Shown: positions 18,350 through 29,269 of the stretch, piece by piece
How positions within the stretch are numbered: position 1 is the stretch's first letter
Layout: each line of letters starts with the position of its first letter
DNA from: Alphaproteobacteria bacterium
GTDB lineage: Bacteria; Pseudomonadota; Alphaproteobacteria; UBA8366; Aestuariispiraceae
Direction of reading: 5' to 3'
NCBI GenBank assembly: GCA_024743195.1
Contig: JANSXE010000001.1
Location: forward strand, 248,001 to 312,000
Length of the DNA stretch: 64,000 nt
Program-made: the position numbers and the translations under genes
The notes under the pieces: generated by a model
Told to the model about the DNA's origin: nothing
Databases searched by the model: none
Seen by the model: only the letters and a program-made list of their open reading frames with translations

Positions 18350-19204
18350 TCAGCCGGGCGACAATCCGCGGATGCGCTCGCTGCGTCTTCGGAGGATCTC
18401 CAACGTCGTCAGCAGCAGGATCGAGACCGTCACCATCACCGTCGCGACCGCCAGGATGGTGGGCGATATCTGTTCGCGCAGGCCGGTGAACATCTGCCAG
18501 GGCAGCGTCTTCTGCGAGGCGGAGCCGACGAAGAGCACGACCACCACCTCGTCGAAGGAGGTCACGAAGGCGAACAGCCCGCCCGAGATCACACCGGGCA
18601 GGATCAGCGGCATCTGCACCTTGACGAAGGTGCGCACCGGATTGGCCCCGAGGCTGGCCGCCGCGCGCACGAGGCTGCGATCGAAGCCGACCAGCGTCGC
18701 CGTCACGGTGATGATGACGAAGGGCGTGCCCAAGGCCGCGTGGGCCAGCACGACGCCCCAATAGGTGCCCTGCAGGCCGATGCGCGAGTAGAAGAAGTAC
18801 ATGCCCGCGGCCGAGATGATCAGCGGCACGATCATCGGCGAGATCAGCGCCGCCATGATCGCCCCGCGGAAGGGCACGTGGCTCTGCGACAGGCCGATCG
18901 CCGCCAGGGTCCCCAGCGCGGTCGACAGCAGGGTCGCCATCGGCGCGATGCGCACCGAGTTGGCGAGCGCCGTCTGCCAGTCCGAATTGGTGAAGAAGTC
19001 GTTGTAGTGCTTCAGCGAATAGCCGTCGGGATCGAGCGCCAACATCTCCTTCGTGAAGGTGAAGAAGTCCGACGCATTGAAGCTGAGCGGGATGATCACC
19101 AGGATCGGCAGGATCAGGAAAATGAAGATCAACGCGCAGATCAGGCGGAAACCGTAATACCACGCAACCTGGGCCGGCGACGAATAGGGCTGCAGTCCGG
19201 ACAT
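18350..19204 (-). CDS. Polyamine-type ABC transporter permease (PotC-like)
   Basis: A 284-aa inner-membrane permease with six predicted TM helices, the first at about residues 16-40 (LICALIFIFLILPILVIIPL). The EAA loop that contacts the ATPase is RAAASLGANPVRTFVKVQMPLILPG. This is the PotC/PotI branch of type I importers for spermidine/putrescine or related amines. It is the last gene of the potA-D-B-C-like operon and begins 4 bp after the PotB-like gene, implying translational coupling. Confidence 0.9.
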   Translation of the reverse strand: MSGLQPYSSPAQVAWYYGFRLICALIFIFLILPILVIIPLSFNASDFFTFTKEMLALDPDGYSLKHYNDFFTNSDWQTALANSVRIAPMATLLSTALGTLAAIGLSQSHVPFRGAIMAALISPMIVPLIISAAGMYFFYSRIGLQGTYWGVVLAHAALGTPFVIITVTATLVGFDRSLVRAAASLGANPVRTFVKVQMPLILPGVISGGLFAFVTSFDEVVVVLFVGSASQKTLPWQMFTGLREQISPTILAVATVMVTVSILLLTTLEILRRRSERIRGLSPG

Positions 19205-19208
19205 CGCT

Positions 19209-20501
19209 CTATCCCCCGAATTTCACGTTGTCGACGCCCACGATCCGGTCGTAGAGCCAGTAGAAGACCAGGATCAGCGCCAGCAGCACCACGCCCAGCG
19301 CCGCCGCCAATCCCCAATTGAGCGACGAGGAGATGTGATAGGCGATGCGGTTCGAGATGAAGATGCCCGAGGTGCCCCCGACCAGTTCCGGCGTGATGTA
19401 GTAGCCGATCGCCAGAATGAAGACGAGCACGGCGCCCGCCCCGATGCCGGGCACCGTGTTCGGGAAATAGATCCGCCAGAAGGCGGTCCAGTCGTTCGCG
19501 CCCAGCGACTTGGCGGCGCGCACGTAGGAGGGCGAGATCGTCTTCATCACCGAATAGAGCGGCAGGATCATGAAGGGCAGCAGGATGTGCGTCATGGCGA
19601 CGATCGTGCCGACCTCGTTATGCATCAACTCCAACCGGCCGCCGTCCCCGACGAGGCCGAGCGTGACGAGCGTGTCGTTGATCACGCCCTGCTGCTGCAA
19701 CAACACGATCCAGGAGGAGGTGCGGACCAGGAGCGACGTCCAGAACGGCAGCAGCACCAGGATCATCAGCACGTTCGAGGTCCTGAGCGGCAGGTTCGCC
19801 AACAGGAAGGCGACCGGATAGCCGAGCAGGATGCAGGAGACCGTGATCACGGTCGACAGCAGGATCGTGCGCCAGAGCAGCGTGAGATAGATCCGCTCGT
19901 CCTCTGGCTTCAATTGCGGACCGTCGGCCCCGTACTCCATATCGACGGAGGCGAGAAAATAGCCCGCGGTGTAGGCGCCGGAATAGCGCTTGATGGTGCG
20001 CCAGATCTCGACGTCGCCCCAATCCTCGTCGATCTTGAGGAACTGCGGCTTGTAGGGGCCCTGCTCCATGTCGTCGACGCGGCGGCCGGACTTGCGGAAG
20101 AGACTGGAGATGCCGGGCGTCTCGTAATTGAGACGCGAGCCGAGGCGGGTGTGGATCTTCTTCTCAGCCGCGATCAGCAGGTCCGCCTGCAAGGCCTCGA
20201 AAACCGCCTCGCCGGGCGCTTCGCCGCTTTCCGGATCCCACTGCTCCAGTGCGACCACCGTGCGCGGCAGCGTCTCCGGCACGATGTTGTTCTCCACCGA
20301 CCGGAACAGCATGTCGCCGATCGGCGCCAGGAAGGTGATGACGATGAAGAGCAGGAGCGGGGCGATCAGCATCAACGCCCGCAGCTTCTGCCGGCGCAAC
20401 GCCCGGGCCAGACTGACCTTGAGCGGCGTGCCGTCGGCCGCCAGCATCGGCCCCGAGTCGGGTTGCGAGCCCGCCGCCCCGTTCGCCGTCGTATCGGTCA
20501 T
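19209..20501 (-). CDS. Polyamine-type ABC transporter permease (PotB-like) with enlarged periplasmic loop
   Basis: At 430 aa this is well above the ~285-300 aa usual for PotB. The N-terminal TM (about residues 42-62, LMLIAPLLLFIVITFLAPIG) is followed by roughly 145 mostly hydrophilic residues (about 67-205) before TM2. The remaining helices and the EAA loop (RAAKSLGANDWTAFWRIYFP) are normal. The insertion should be periplasmic and close to the docking face for the binding protein. Similar enlarged PotB-like permeases are known in proteobacterial polyamine/amine importers, so it is an architectural variant rather than an error. Confidence 0.9.
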   Translation of the reverse strand: MTDTTANGAAGSQPDSGPMLAADGTPLKVSLARALRRQKLRALMLIAPLLLFIVITFLAPIGDMLFRSVENNIVPETLPRTVVALEQWDPESGEAPGEAVFEALQADLLIAAEKKIHTRLGSRLNYETPGISSLFRKSGRRVDDMEQGPYKPQFLKIDEDWGDVEIWRTIKRYSGAYTAGYFLASVDMEYGADGPQLKPEDERIYLTLLWRTILLSTVITVSCILLGYPVAFLLANLPLRTSNVLMILVLLPFWTSLLVRTSSWIVLLQQQGVINDTLVTLGLVGDGGRLELMHNEVGTIVAMTHILLPFMILPLYSVMKTISPSYVRAAKSLGANDWTAFWRIYFPNTVPGIGAGAVLVFILAIGYYITPELVGGTSGIFISNRIAYHISSSLNWGLAAALGVVLLALILVFYWLYDRIVGVDNVKFGG

Positions 20502-20588
20502 CGCCCCGTCCCCCGAAACCGGATGCGTAAAAGGAACAAACCCGACGGCGGCCCGGCCGAAGCCCGACCGCCCCCGGAATTCAACCGC

Positions 20589-21695
20589 TTACTGAGCGAG
20601 CCAAGCCTGCCACTTGGCGTCGATGTCGTCGCGATTGTCGGCCCAGAACTCGTAATTGTAGAGCAGGGTCGTCTTCGCGTTCTCAGGATCGGTCGGCATG
20701 TGCGGCGCCATGTCGATGCCGAGCTCGGCGTGCTGACCGACCAGCGGCGCCGACGACTGACGCGCCGGACCGTAGGAGATGTACTTCGCCTGGTCCGCGA
20801 GACGCTGCGTGTCCGTCGCGAAATAGACGTAGTCGAGCGCGCGCGCCTTGCGCTCCTCGGACAGGCCGGCCGGGATGATCCAGCCGTCCAGGTCGAAGAC
20901 CTGCCAATCCCAGAGCATCTTCACCGGCTGATCCTGCTCCTCGATCACCGAGAACAGGCGACCGTTGTAGGTGGAGCCGATCACGACCTCGCCGTCGGCG
21001 AGCCGCTGCGGCGTCTCGGCGCCGGCCGACCACCAGATCACGTCGTCCTTGATGGTGTCGAGCTTGGCCAGCGCACGGTCGACGCCCTCGTCGGTGCCGA
21101 GCACGTCATAGACCTCGCCCGGGTCGACGCCGTCGCAGATCAGCGCCCACTCGACATTGTTGATCGGACGCTTCTCCAGGCTGCGCTTGCCGGGGAAGGC
21201 CTCCAGATCGAACACGTCGCAGACCGAGCTCGGCTCGTTGCCGTTCCAGGCCGCCACGTCGGTGCGATAGCCGAAGGTGGTGGAGTAGACGATCTGCGGG
21301 ATGAAGCAGTCGGAGACCAAGAGGTCGCCGAAGTCCTCCGAGGCGGGCGTGCCGTCCGGCGCGGGCGCCAGATGCTCGTCCGGGTCGATCTCCATCGCCA
21401 GGCCTTCGTCGCACAGCCGGATCGCGTCCGACGCGACGACGTCCACGACGTCCCAGGTGACGTTCCCGGCCTCGTCCATGGCGCGCAGCTTCGCCACCGC
21501 CTCGGCCGAGCTCTCGTCGTTGATGATCTTAACGTCCGGGTTCATCTCCATGTACGGATCGTGGTAGGCCGCCTGCTGCGACGCGGAGTAGGCGCCGCCC
21601 CAGGACACGATGGTCATCGTCTCCTCGGCCTGCGCCGCGCCGGCGAACAGCACGGCCGCCGTCGCCGTCGTCGTCAAAAGCTTAATCGATTTCAT
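20589..21695 (-). CDS. Polyamine-type ABC transporter periplasmic binding protein (PotD/PotF-like)
   Basis: A 368-aa exported binding protein: signal peptide MKSIKLLTTTATAAVLFAGA, cleavage near AQAEE, then the family opening MTIVSWGGAYSASQQAAYHDPY. Two-lobe periplasmic binding fold of the spermidine/putrescine group, with internal SRR-like segments such as GEVVIGSTYNGRLFSVI. No lipobox, so it is soluble in the periplasm. Start 21695 is preferred: GGGAG lies 7 bases upstream, whereas the ATG two codons earlier is only 1 base from it. The ligand could be a polyamine or another small amine or amino acid. Confidence 0.9.
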   Translation of the reverse strand: MKSIKLLTTTATAAVLFAGAAQAEETMTIVSWGGAYSASQQAAYHDPYMEMNPDVKIINDESSAEAVAKLRAMDEAGNVTWDVVDVVASDAIRLCDEGLAMEIDPDEHLAPAPDGTPASEDFGDLLVSDCFIPQIVYSTTFGYRTDVAAWNGNEPSSVCDVFDLEAFPGKRSLEKRPINNVEWALICDGVDPGEVYDVLGTDEGVDRALAKLDTIKDDVIWWSAGAETPQRLADGEVVIGSTYNGRLFSVIEEQDQPVKMLWDWQVFDLDGWIIPAGLSEERKARALDYVYFATDTQRLADQAKYISYGPARQSSAPLVGQHAELGIDMAPHMPTDPENAKTTLLYNYEFWADNRDDIDAKWQAWLAQ

Positions 21696-21794
21696 GCTCA
21701 TACTCCCTTGCATGTCCCACTTGGTGACGCCCGTATGATTTGTTGATTCGGCGCCGCCTCGGGCCTGGGCCGCGCCGCGTGTGCGTGGAGCCCG

Positions 21795-22889
<1,095 letters not shown>

Positions 22890-23418
22890 TCGTTCCGTTC
22901 GCCCCCTGCTCTAACGCGACCGGCCGGGCCCTTACGAGCCGCCTACCGATCCCCTTTCGCCCCGCATCATGCGACGCACCCTCGCGTCCGCAGCGGAACC
23001 GCTTCCACGTTCCACGCCCGCCCCCCGGCGGGCCGCAATCGCATGCGACGCATCAGGCGTCCGGATCGGCGCCGAATTCCGCCCCGGCGCGGCGCGCCGC
23101 CGCGGGCCGCCCCGATCCAGCGGCCGCGCGCCGTCGGCGCGCCGCCCAGGACCTATACGTCAAACATCCGTCTCCGACGCCGCCGCCCTATGGCGCGACG
23201 CCAGCTCGGAGCCGTGCATTGGAACGCCCTGCCCTCACCTGTTCTCCGGCTTTCGACGGTTGACCGCCGCTTTGCTTGCCCACACGCCGGAATTTTTCAT
23301 TCGGGAAGCCTAACGCGACCCGACCCGTACTGTGAAGGGGAATCTCCCATCTGTTTTAACCTAACCGTCACATCCTTGCACGCATGCGGCGCCGACGCGG
23401 CCGAGACCTCGGGCCGCC
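22890..23418. other. 529-bp gene-poor intergenic region
   Basis: This region lies between the ABC operon start and the end of hemA. Several open frames run through it but they are Arg/Pro-rich, lack ribosome-binding sites and look like GC-driven noise. I see no tRNA fold, clear terminator or repeat. It presumably carries the promoter of the importer operon. The segment around 23290-23370 is distinctly less GC-rich (GAATTTTTCATTCGG, CTGTTTTAACC), which could mark a promoter, but no confident -35/-10 pair can be assigned. Confidence 0.5.
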
Positions 23419-24630
23419 TTACGCCGCCGCGGACAGTTCAAGCCGGCCCCAAACGTCCTTCAGCGCCGCGACCAGCGCGTCGATCTGCGCGTCCGTGTGG
23501 AACGGCGTCGGCGTCAGACGCAGCCGTTCCGTCCCGTGCGGCACCGTGGGGTAGTTGATCGGCTGCACGTAGATCCGATGAAGGTCCAGCAGCAGATCCG
23601 ACGCGCGCCGGCAGGCGACCGGATCGCCTACGAGAACCGGCACGATGTGGCACTCGGACGGCATCAGCGGCAGGCCGGCCTCGCGCAATTTCTGCTTCAG
23701 GCGCGCCGCCCGCTCCTGATGGCGCGCCCGCAGGTCGGGGCTGGCCTTCACGATCTCGACGCTCTTCAGCGCGCCGGCCGCGACCGCCGGCGGCAGGGCG
23801 GTGGTGAAGATGAAGCCGTTGCCGAAGCTGCGGATGAAATCGATCGTCCTGGTCGAGGCCGCGACATAGCCGCCGATCACGCCGAAGGCCTTGGCGAGCG
23901 TGCCCTGGATCACGTCGACCCGGTCCATGACGCCCTCGCGCTCGGCGACGCCGCCGCCGCGCGCGCCGTACATGCCGACCGCGTGCACCTCGTCGAGATA
24001 GCTGAGCGCGCCGTGCGCCTCGCACACCGACAGCAAGTCGTCGAGCGGCGCGACGTCGCCGTCCATCGAATAGACGCTCTCGAACATCACGAGTTTCGGG
24101 CGCGCCGGATCGTCGGCCCGAATCAGCCGGTCGAGATCCGCCGGATCGTTATGCTTGAAGATGCGCTTCTCGGCGCGGCTTTGGCGCAACCCCTCGATCA
24201 TCGAATTGTGGTTGAGCGCGTCCGAATAGACGACACAGCCCGGAAGCCGCGAGGCCAACGTCGCCAGCGCCGTCAGATTGGCGACGTAGCCGGAGGTGAA
24301 GATCAACGCCGCCTGCTTGCCGTGCAGGTCGGCGAGCGCCCGCTCCAGCTGGATGTGCAGATGGTTCGTGCCGGAGATGTTGCGGGTGCCGCCGGCGCCC
24401 GCGCCATGCTCGTCGATCGCGTTTTTCATGGCGGCCAGCACCTCCGGATGCTGACCCATGCCCATATAGTCGTTGGAGCACCACACCGTGACGTCGTCCA
24501 CCGCGCCGGCCTCGTGATAGCGCGCGCGGGGGAAGTCCCCGGCGCACCGCTCGAGCTCCGCGAAGATGCGGTAGTCGCCGCTCTGCTTCAGCGCCTGCAG
24601 GCGCTCGTCGAAAAATGCTTCGAAATCCAT
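23419..24630 (-). CDS. hemA: 5-aminolevulinate synthase (C4 pathway)
   Basis: A PLP enzyme condensing glycine and succinyl-CoA to 5-aminolevulinate, the first tetrapyrrole step in alphaproteobacteria. The 403-aa length is typical. Signatures are [49 protein letters not shown], and the PLP-lysine block [18 protein letters not shown]; the end [14 protein letters not shown] also fits. The start [11 protein letters not shown] (24630) agrees with the family, and the longer upstream frame is not conserved. KBL and BioF relatives are less likely because the sequence matches HemA throughout. Confidence 0.96.
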   Translation of the reverse strand: MDFEAFFDERLQALKQSGDYRIFAELERCAGDFPRARYHEAGAVDDVTVWCSNDYMGMGQHPEVLAAMKNAIDEHGAGAGGTRNISGTNHLHIQLERALADLHGKQAALIFTSGYVANLTALATLASRLPGCVVYSDALNHNSMIEGLRQSRAEKRIFKHNDPADLDRLIRADDPARPKLVMFESVYSMDGDVAPLDDLLSVCEAHGALSYLDEVHAVGMYGARGGGVAEREGVMDRVDVIQGTLAKAFGVIGGYVAASTRTIDFIRSFGNGFIFTTALPPAVAAGALKSVEIVKASPDLRARHQERAARLKQKLREAGLPLMPSECHIVPVLVGDPVACRRASDLLLDLHRIYVQPINYPTVPHGTERLRLTPTPFHTDAQIDALVAALKDVWGRLELSAAA

Positions 24631-24806
24631 CGGCCTCTTCGTACGCCCGACACCGGGCTCGCTCCACCCGCCCGGACCGCTGTCGGCGCGGCGCCGGCGC
24701 AATTGTTCTCGTATCCGCGGGCAAGCTTAGCCCGTCGGACCCGCCCGGTCACCCGGTGAGGCGTTCTGTCGCGACGGCCCCGTCGGCGGCAGGCGCAGCC
24801 GCTCGC

Positions 24807-26225
24807 TCAGGCGGCTTCCCGCCGCAGCCAGGCGGCCGTGTCGTCGAGCGCGCGGCCGAAGCGCTCCAGCATCTCGTCGATCTCCGCCTCCGAAATGACG
24901 AGCGGCGGCGAGAAGGCGATGGCGTCGCCCGGCAGCGGGCGCAGCACCACGCCGTGCTCGTGCGCAAAGTCCGCACATTTCAGCGCGACGCCCTGCGCCG
25001 CCTCGAACGGCGTCTTCGCCGCCTTGTCGGCCACGAGCTGCACCGCGCCGATCAGCCCGACGCCGCGCACCTCGCCCACCAGCGGATGGTCGGCGAAGCG
25101 CTCGCGCAGCCCGTTCTGCAGGCGCGGCGCGACCTGCTTCACGTGCGAGAGAGTGTCGCGCTCCTCGTAGATTTTCAGCGTCTCGACGGCGACGGCGGCC
25201 GCGGCCGGATGGCCGGAATAGGTGTAGCCGTGGCCGAAGGTGCCGATCTTGCCGCTGTTGGCGGAGACAGCGTCCGCGACGGTCTTGTTGATCATCACCG
25301 CCGAGATCGGCAGATAGGCCGAAGACAGCGCCTTGGCGACCGAGACCATGTCGGGGCGGATGCCGTAGGTCTCGCAGCCGAACATCTCGCCCGTCCGGCC
25401 GAAGCCGCAGATCACCTCGTCGGCGACGAACAGCACGTCGTGCTTCTTCAGGACCTTCTGGATCTTCTCGAAATAGGTGGCCGGCGGGGTGATGACGCCG
25501 CCCGCGCCCATCACCGGCTCGGCGAAGAAGGCGGCCACGGTCTCCGGCCCCTCCTCCTCGATCATCCGGTCGAGCTCCTCGGCCCGGCGGGTCGCGAAGT
25601 CCTCCTCGCTCTCGCCCGGCTCGGCGTCGAAGTAATGGTGCGGGCTGCCGGTGTGCAGGATGTCCGCGATCGGCAGATTGAAGTCGCGATGGTTCGCGGG
25701 CAGGCCGGTCAGGCTGGCCGACGCGACCGTCACCCCGTGATAGCCCTTGATGCGCGCGATGATCTTTCGCTTCTCGGGCCGGCCGATCGCGTTGTTGTAG
25801 TACCAGATCAGCTTGATCGCGGTGTCGTTGGCCTCGGAGCCGGAATTGGCGAAGAACACCTTGTCCATCGGCCCGTCCTCGGAGGCCGGGGCCATGGCGC
25901 ACAGCCGCTCGGCCAGTTCGATCGCCGGATGGTGGCTCTTGTGCGCGAACAGGTGGTAATAGGGCAGATCGCGCATCTGCTTGACCGCGGCTTCGATCAG
26001 CCGCTCCTCGCCGAAGCCGAGCGAGGTGCACCACAATCCCGCCATCCCTTCGATGAAGCGCTTGCCCGAATCGTCGGTGACCCAGACGCCCTGGCCGCGC
26101 TCCATGATGACGGGGCCGCGCTCTGCGTGCTTCACGGCGTTGGTGTAGGGGTGCAGCAGGTAGCGCACATCCTTCGCGGCCGGTGAATTGCCTGGCGCCT
26201 CCCGGCCGTCCGTCGCGTCCGTCAT
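24807..26225 (-). CDS. Class III aminotransferase (omega-amino acid/polyamine:pyruvate type)
   Basis: A 472-aa PLP aminotransferase. Recognisable blocks are LLHPYTNAVKHAERGPVIME, GLWCTSLGFGEERLIEAA, FFANSGSEANDTAIKL, KGYHGVTVASASLTGLP, VADEVICGFGRTGEMFG and the PLP-lysine region VSVAKALSSAYLPISA. This pattern is shared by putrescine/cadaverine:pyruvate (SpuC-like), beta-alanine and taurine transaminases. Position near a polyamine-type importer favours an amine donor, but sequence alone does not decide. It lies 176 bp upstream of hemA on the same strand. Confidence 0.9.
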   Translation of the reverse strand: MTDATDGREAPGNSPAAKDVRYLLHPYTNAVKHAERGPVIMERGQGVWVTDDSGKRFIEGMAGLWCTSLGFGEERLIEAAVKQMRDLPYYHLFAHKSHHPAIELAERLCAMAPASEDGPMDKVFFANSGSEANDTAIKLIWYYNNAIGRPEKRKIIARIKGYHGVTVASASLTGLPANHRDFNLPIADILHTGSPHHYFDAEPGESEEDFATRRAEELDRMIEEEGPETVAAFFAEPVMGAGGVITPPATYFEKIQKVLKKHDVLFVADEVICGFGRTGEMFGCETYGIRPDMVSVAKALSSAYLPISAVMINKTVADAVSANSGKIGTFGHGYTYSGHPAAAAVAVETLKIYEERDTLSHVKQVAPRLQNGLRERFADHPLVGEVRGVGLIGAVQLVADKAAKTPFEAAQGVALKCADFAHEHGVVLRPLPGDAIAFSPPLVISEAEIDEMLERFGRALDDTAAWLRREAA

Positions 26226-26507
26226 CGCTTCCGATCTCCTTCTCGCAGCGGCGCGCGCGAGGCGGCGTCCGCGCCCAAACCTCCCGCGACGCTACACCCG
26301 CGGCGTCGGCCCGGGCAAGCGGCCCTTGGCCGCATGGCGGGACGCGGAGGAGAGCCCCAACCGGGTCCGGAGCGCGGGCTCCTGGCGCTGCGTTCGCGCC
26401 GTGCTATAACCGGGGCCGACCGGGCCGGGGCCGCCGCGTCCGGCCGGCGGTCTTCGGAAAAGAAGGCCGCAAGAGGCGCAGGCTGCGGGGGCGGGGAGGA
26501 GCGCGAC

Positions 26508-27434
26508 GTGATCGTCGTCTTCGGATCGATCAACATCGACATCGAAATGCAGGTCGAACGGCTGCCCCAGCCGGGCGAGACGATCCTGTGCCGCGATTAC
26601 CTGCTGATCCCCGGCGGCAAGGGGGCGAACCAGGCCTGCGCCGCCGCGCGCACCGGCGCCGCCGTGCGTTTTTTCGGCCGGGTCGGCGACGACAGTTTCG
26701 CCGAGACCGCGACCGTCAATCTGAGCGCGGCCGGCGTCGATCTGACCGGCGTCTCCGCCGCCGAGGACTCCAACACCGGCGTCGCCACCGTGCTGGTGGA
26801 GCCGACGGGCGAGAACTGCATCACCGTCGGCGCCGGCGCCAACCTGCGCGCGCGCGCCGATCAGGTTCCCGATTCGGCGCTGACGCCGGAGACCCTGCTG
26901 CTCTTGCAGATGGAGGTGACGGCGGCCGAGAACTGGCGGCTGATCGAGCGCGCGAAGAAACGCGGCGCCCGGATCATCCTGAACGCCGCCCCCGCCGCCA
27001 TGGTGCCGGAGGACGTGCTGCAATCGATCGACGTGCTGGTCGCCAACGAGGTGGAGGGCGGCCTGATCGCGCGTGAGGTCGGGATCGACGCGACCCCGGC
27101 CAGCCGCGCGCCCCGCCTGCTGGCGCAGCGCTATGCGCTGACCTGCATCGTCACGCTGGGCGGCGCCGGCCTGATCAGCTTCGGTCCAGACGGCGGCTGG
27201 GCGGCGCCGGGCCTGCCGATCTCGCCGGTCGACACGACGGGCGCGGGCGACGTCTTCGTCGGCTCCCTGGGCGCCGCCCTCGACCGGGGCGACGCGACGC
27301 CGGACGCCCTGCGCTTCGCCAGCGCCGCCGCGGGACTCAGTTGCCTGAAGACCGGCACCCAGGCCTCCATGCCGACGCTGGAGGAGGTCGAGGAGGCGTG
27401 CGAGCGCCTGCCCGCCTCGCGCAAGCTGGCGTGA
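26508..27434 (+). CDS. Ribokinase-like (PfkB family) sugar kinase
   Basis: A 308-aa kinase of the PfkB family. It has VFGSINIDIEMQVERLPQPG, the substrate/ATP-lid motif PGGKGANQACAAARTGA, and the C-terminal DTTGAGDVFVGSLGAAL holding the catalytic Asp and anion hole. The pattern is closest to ribokinase, but the sugar is not determined by neighbours. The best start is the GTG at 26508, with GGGAGGA 7 bases upstream; the frame is open further 5' but that part is Arg/Gly-rich noise. It is divergent from the aminotransferase gene across 282 bp. Confidence 0.9.
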   Translation: MIVVFGSINIDIEMQVERLPQPGETILCRDYLLIPGGKGANQACAAARTGAAVRFFGRVGDDSFAETATVNLSAAGVDLTGVSAAEDSNTGVATVLVEPTGENCITVGAGANLRARADQVPDSALTPETLLLLQMEVTAAENWRLIERAKKRGARIILNAAPAAMVPEDVLQSIDVLVANEVEGGLIAREVGIDATPASRAPRLLAQRYALTCIVTLGGAGLISFGPDGGWAAPGLPISPVDTTGAGDVFVGSLGAALDRGDATPDALRFASAAAGLSCLKTGTQASMPTLEEVEEACERLPASRKLA

Positions 27435-27452
27435 CGGGCGCCTGGGAGGCTG

Positions 27453-28787
27453 CTAGCGCTGCACCGCGCCGGCGTTCCAGTAGATGGAGTGGCCGCCGGC
27501 CATCTCGATCACCAGGGTCAGGGCGCGCTCGAGCTGCGCGTCCTCGGCTGCGTCGGGATCGCGCGCGACCTCGATGTGGGGCGGGATGCCGCCCTCGACG
27601 GTGCGGCCCGTCGGCGTGAAATAGAGCGCCGTGGTGAGCTTGATGCCGCGCTGACCCGGCAGCGGCAGGATGGTCTGGACGGATCCCTTGCCGAAGGTGC
27701 GCTTGCCGACCAGCACCGCGCGGTTGCGGTCCTTCAGCGCGCCGGCCACGATCTCCGAGGCGGAGGCCGAGCCCTCATTGATCAGCACCACGATCGGCTT
27801 GCCGGCGCTTTCGTCGCCGCCGTCGGCGGCGAACGCCTCGGCCTCGGTGCGGCTCTTAACCGAGACGACGCCGCCGCCGTCGAGGAAGGCGCCCGAGACG
27901 TCGATCGCCTCGTCCAGCAGCCCGCCCGGATTGTTGCGCAGATCGACCACGAAGCCGCGCACGCCGCCCGGGCCCGCGGCCTCCTCGAGCTGCGCCATCT
28001 TCTCGCGCACGACCTCGCCGGTGCGGCTGACGAAGTGGGTGACCCGAAGATAGCCGACATCGCCTTCGAGGCGCGCCTTGACCGGCTGGATGCGGATCAC
28101 GGCGCGCACGATCTCCACCTGGAAGGGCGGCCGCCCCTCGCGCTCCACCGTCAGGGTCACGCGCGTGCCGACGTCGCCACGCAGCAGGTCGACCGCCTCG
28201 CGCAGGGTCATAGGGGCGAGCGGATCGCCGTCGGCATGCGTGAGCTTGTCGCCGGGGCGCAGGCCGGCGGCCTCCGCCGGCGTGCCGTCGATCGGCGAGA
28301 TCACTTCGAGCCCCAGCGGGTCCTTCTTGATCTCGACGCCGAGCCCCCCGAAGCGCCCGCGCGTCTCCTCTTGCAGGCGTCGGAAACTCTCCCGGTCGAG
28401 ATAGCCGGAATAATCGTCCAACGAATGCAGCATCGCCTGCGTCGCGGCCTCGACGAAGGCCTCGGTGCGCGCGGCGCGCGGGTCGTCGATCTCCGTGCGC
28501 ATGCCGTCGGCCGCGGCCTCGAACAGCGCCTGCTCCTCGGTCTGGCGCACATAGGCGGCGCGGACATACTCGAAGGCCTGTGCGAAGAGCTCGGTGTCCG
28601 GCGTCTCGCCGACCGTCGCGCCGGCGTCGCGGCGCATGGCGACGATCGTCTCCTCCAGCTTCTCAGCCGCGCTGCGCGCTTCGGGGCTGGGGCCGCTCCC
28701 GACCCCGCAGCCGAGCAGCAGCGCGCCGGCCGCGAGGCCGACGGTGAACAGGCGAAGGGCGGGCAGGCGGCGCAGGACGCTTCTCAT
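27453..28787 (-). CDS. C-terminal processing protease (S41, CtpA) predicted lipoprotein
   Basis: A 444-aa S41 protease. The signal segment ends in a lipobox-like LLLGCG, suggesting a membrane-anchored periplasmic enzyme. A PDZ domain (FGGLGVEIKKDPLGLEVISP, GTPAEAAGLRPGDKL) is followed by the catalytic domain with VVDLRNNPGGLLDEAIDV, the Ser region NEGSASASEIVAGAL and the Lys region GKRTFGKGSVQT. This Ser-Lys dyad cleaves C-termini of periplasmic proteins, including peptidoglycan hydrolases in relatives. An upstream TTG (28799) is a possible alternative start. It ends 18 bp from the convergent kinase gene. Confidence 0.92.
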   Translation of the reverse strand: MRSVLRRLPALRLFTVGLAAGALLLGCGVGSGPSPEARSAAEKLEETIVAMRRDAGATVGETPDTELFAQAFEYVRAAYVRQTEEQALFEAAADGMRTEIDDPRAARTEAFVEAATQAMLHSLDDYSGYLDRESFRRLQEETRGRFGGLGVEIKKDPLGLEVISPIDGTPAEAAGLRPGDKLTHADGDPLAPMTLREAVDLLRGDVGTRVTLTVEREGRPPFQVEIVRAVIRIQPVKARLEGDVGYLRVTHFVSRTGEVVREKMAQLEEAAGPGGVRGFVVDLRNNPGGLLDEAIDVSGAFLDGGGVVSVKSRTEAEAFAADGGDESAGKPIVVLINEGSASASEIVAGALKDRNRAVLVGKRTFGKGSVQTILPLPGQRGIKLTTALYFTPTGRTVEGGIPPHIEVARDPDAAEDAQLERALTLVIEMAGGHSIYWNAGAVQR

Positions 28788-28848
28788 CTCACGGATCAAG
28801 GTAGCGGACGCGCCGCCGCGTGCAAGACCGAACAGCGCTGCGGCAGAG

Positions 28849-28908
28849 CGCCCGTCGGGACGCCCGTCGGGGCGCCCTTCGGAGCGCCCGTCGGGGCGCC
28901 CGTCCCTT
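28849..28908. repeat. Five tandem 12-bp units (CGCCCGTCGGGG-type)
   Basis: Five adjacent 12-mers, variants of CGCCCGTCGGGG, lie in the divergent region between the protease and GDT1-like genes. They are nearly perfect in phase. The sequence could simply be slippage-derived, or could hold a repeated operator; nothing else supports either. Confidence 0.75.
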
Positions 28909-28987
28909 GCGGGCGCCGCGCCGCTGGGCTAAGCGGCCGGGGGACGTCCGCCCCTTCCCCGCGCTGTCGCGAAAGGAGCCCGCCGTT

Positions 28988-29269
28988 ATGGAAACCGCGC
29001 TGACCATCTTCCTGACCGTGTTCCTGGCGGAGTTGGGCGACAAGACCCAACTCGCCACCGTGCTGTTCGCCGCCGACAAGGCGCATCCGCCGATGCTCGT
29101 CTTCCTGGCGGCGGCCGGCGCGCTGGTCGCCTCGACCGGCCTTGCGGTCGCGCTCGGCCACGGGGCCGAGCGGCATCTCGGCATGCTGCCGCTGAAGCTG
29201 ATCGCCGGCCTCGGCTTCATCGCGATCGGGGTTTGGACGGTGTGGGAGCATTTCCGGGCTGCGGCCTGA
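28988..29269 (+). CDS. Half-size GDT1/TMEM165 (UPF0016) family membrane protein
   Basis: A 93-aa protein with three hydrophobic segments and a single copy of the family motif E-x-G-D-K-T (FLAELGDKTQLATVLFAA). Full-size family members have two copies and act as Mn/Ca transporters; half-size members must dimerise, with themselves or a partner. No second half-size gene is adjacent. AAAGGAG lies about 9 bases before the ATG. Its 3' end overlaps, antiparallel, the possible small membrane protein gene at 29217-29417. Confidence 0.85.
   Translation: METALTIFLTVFLAELGDKTQLATVLFAADKAHPPMLVFLAAAGALVASTGLAVALGHGAERHLGMLPLKLIAGLGFIAIGVWTVWEHFRAAA

Noticed and set aside
22969-23313. Small gene in the 529-bp gap
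   Set aside because: No ribosome-binding site, and Arg/Pro-rich composition typical of noncoding GC-rich frames.
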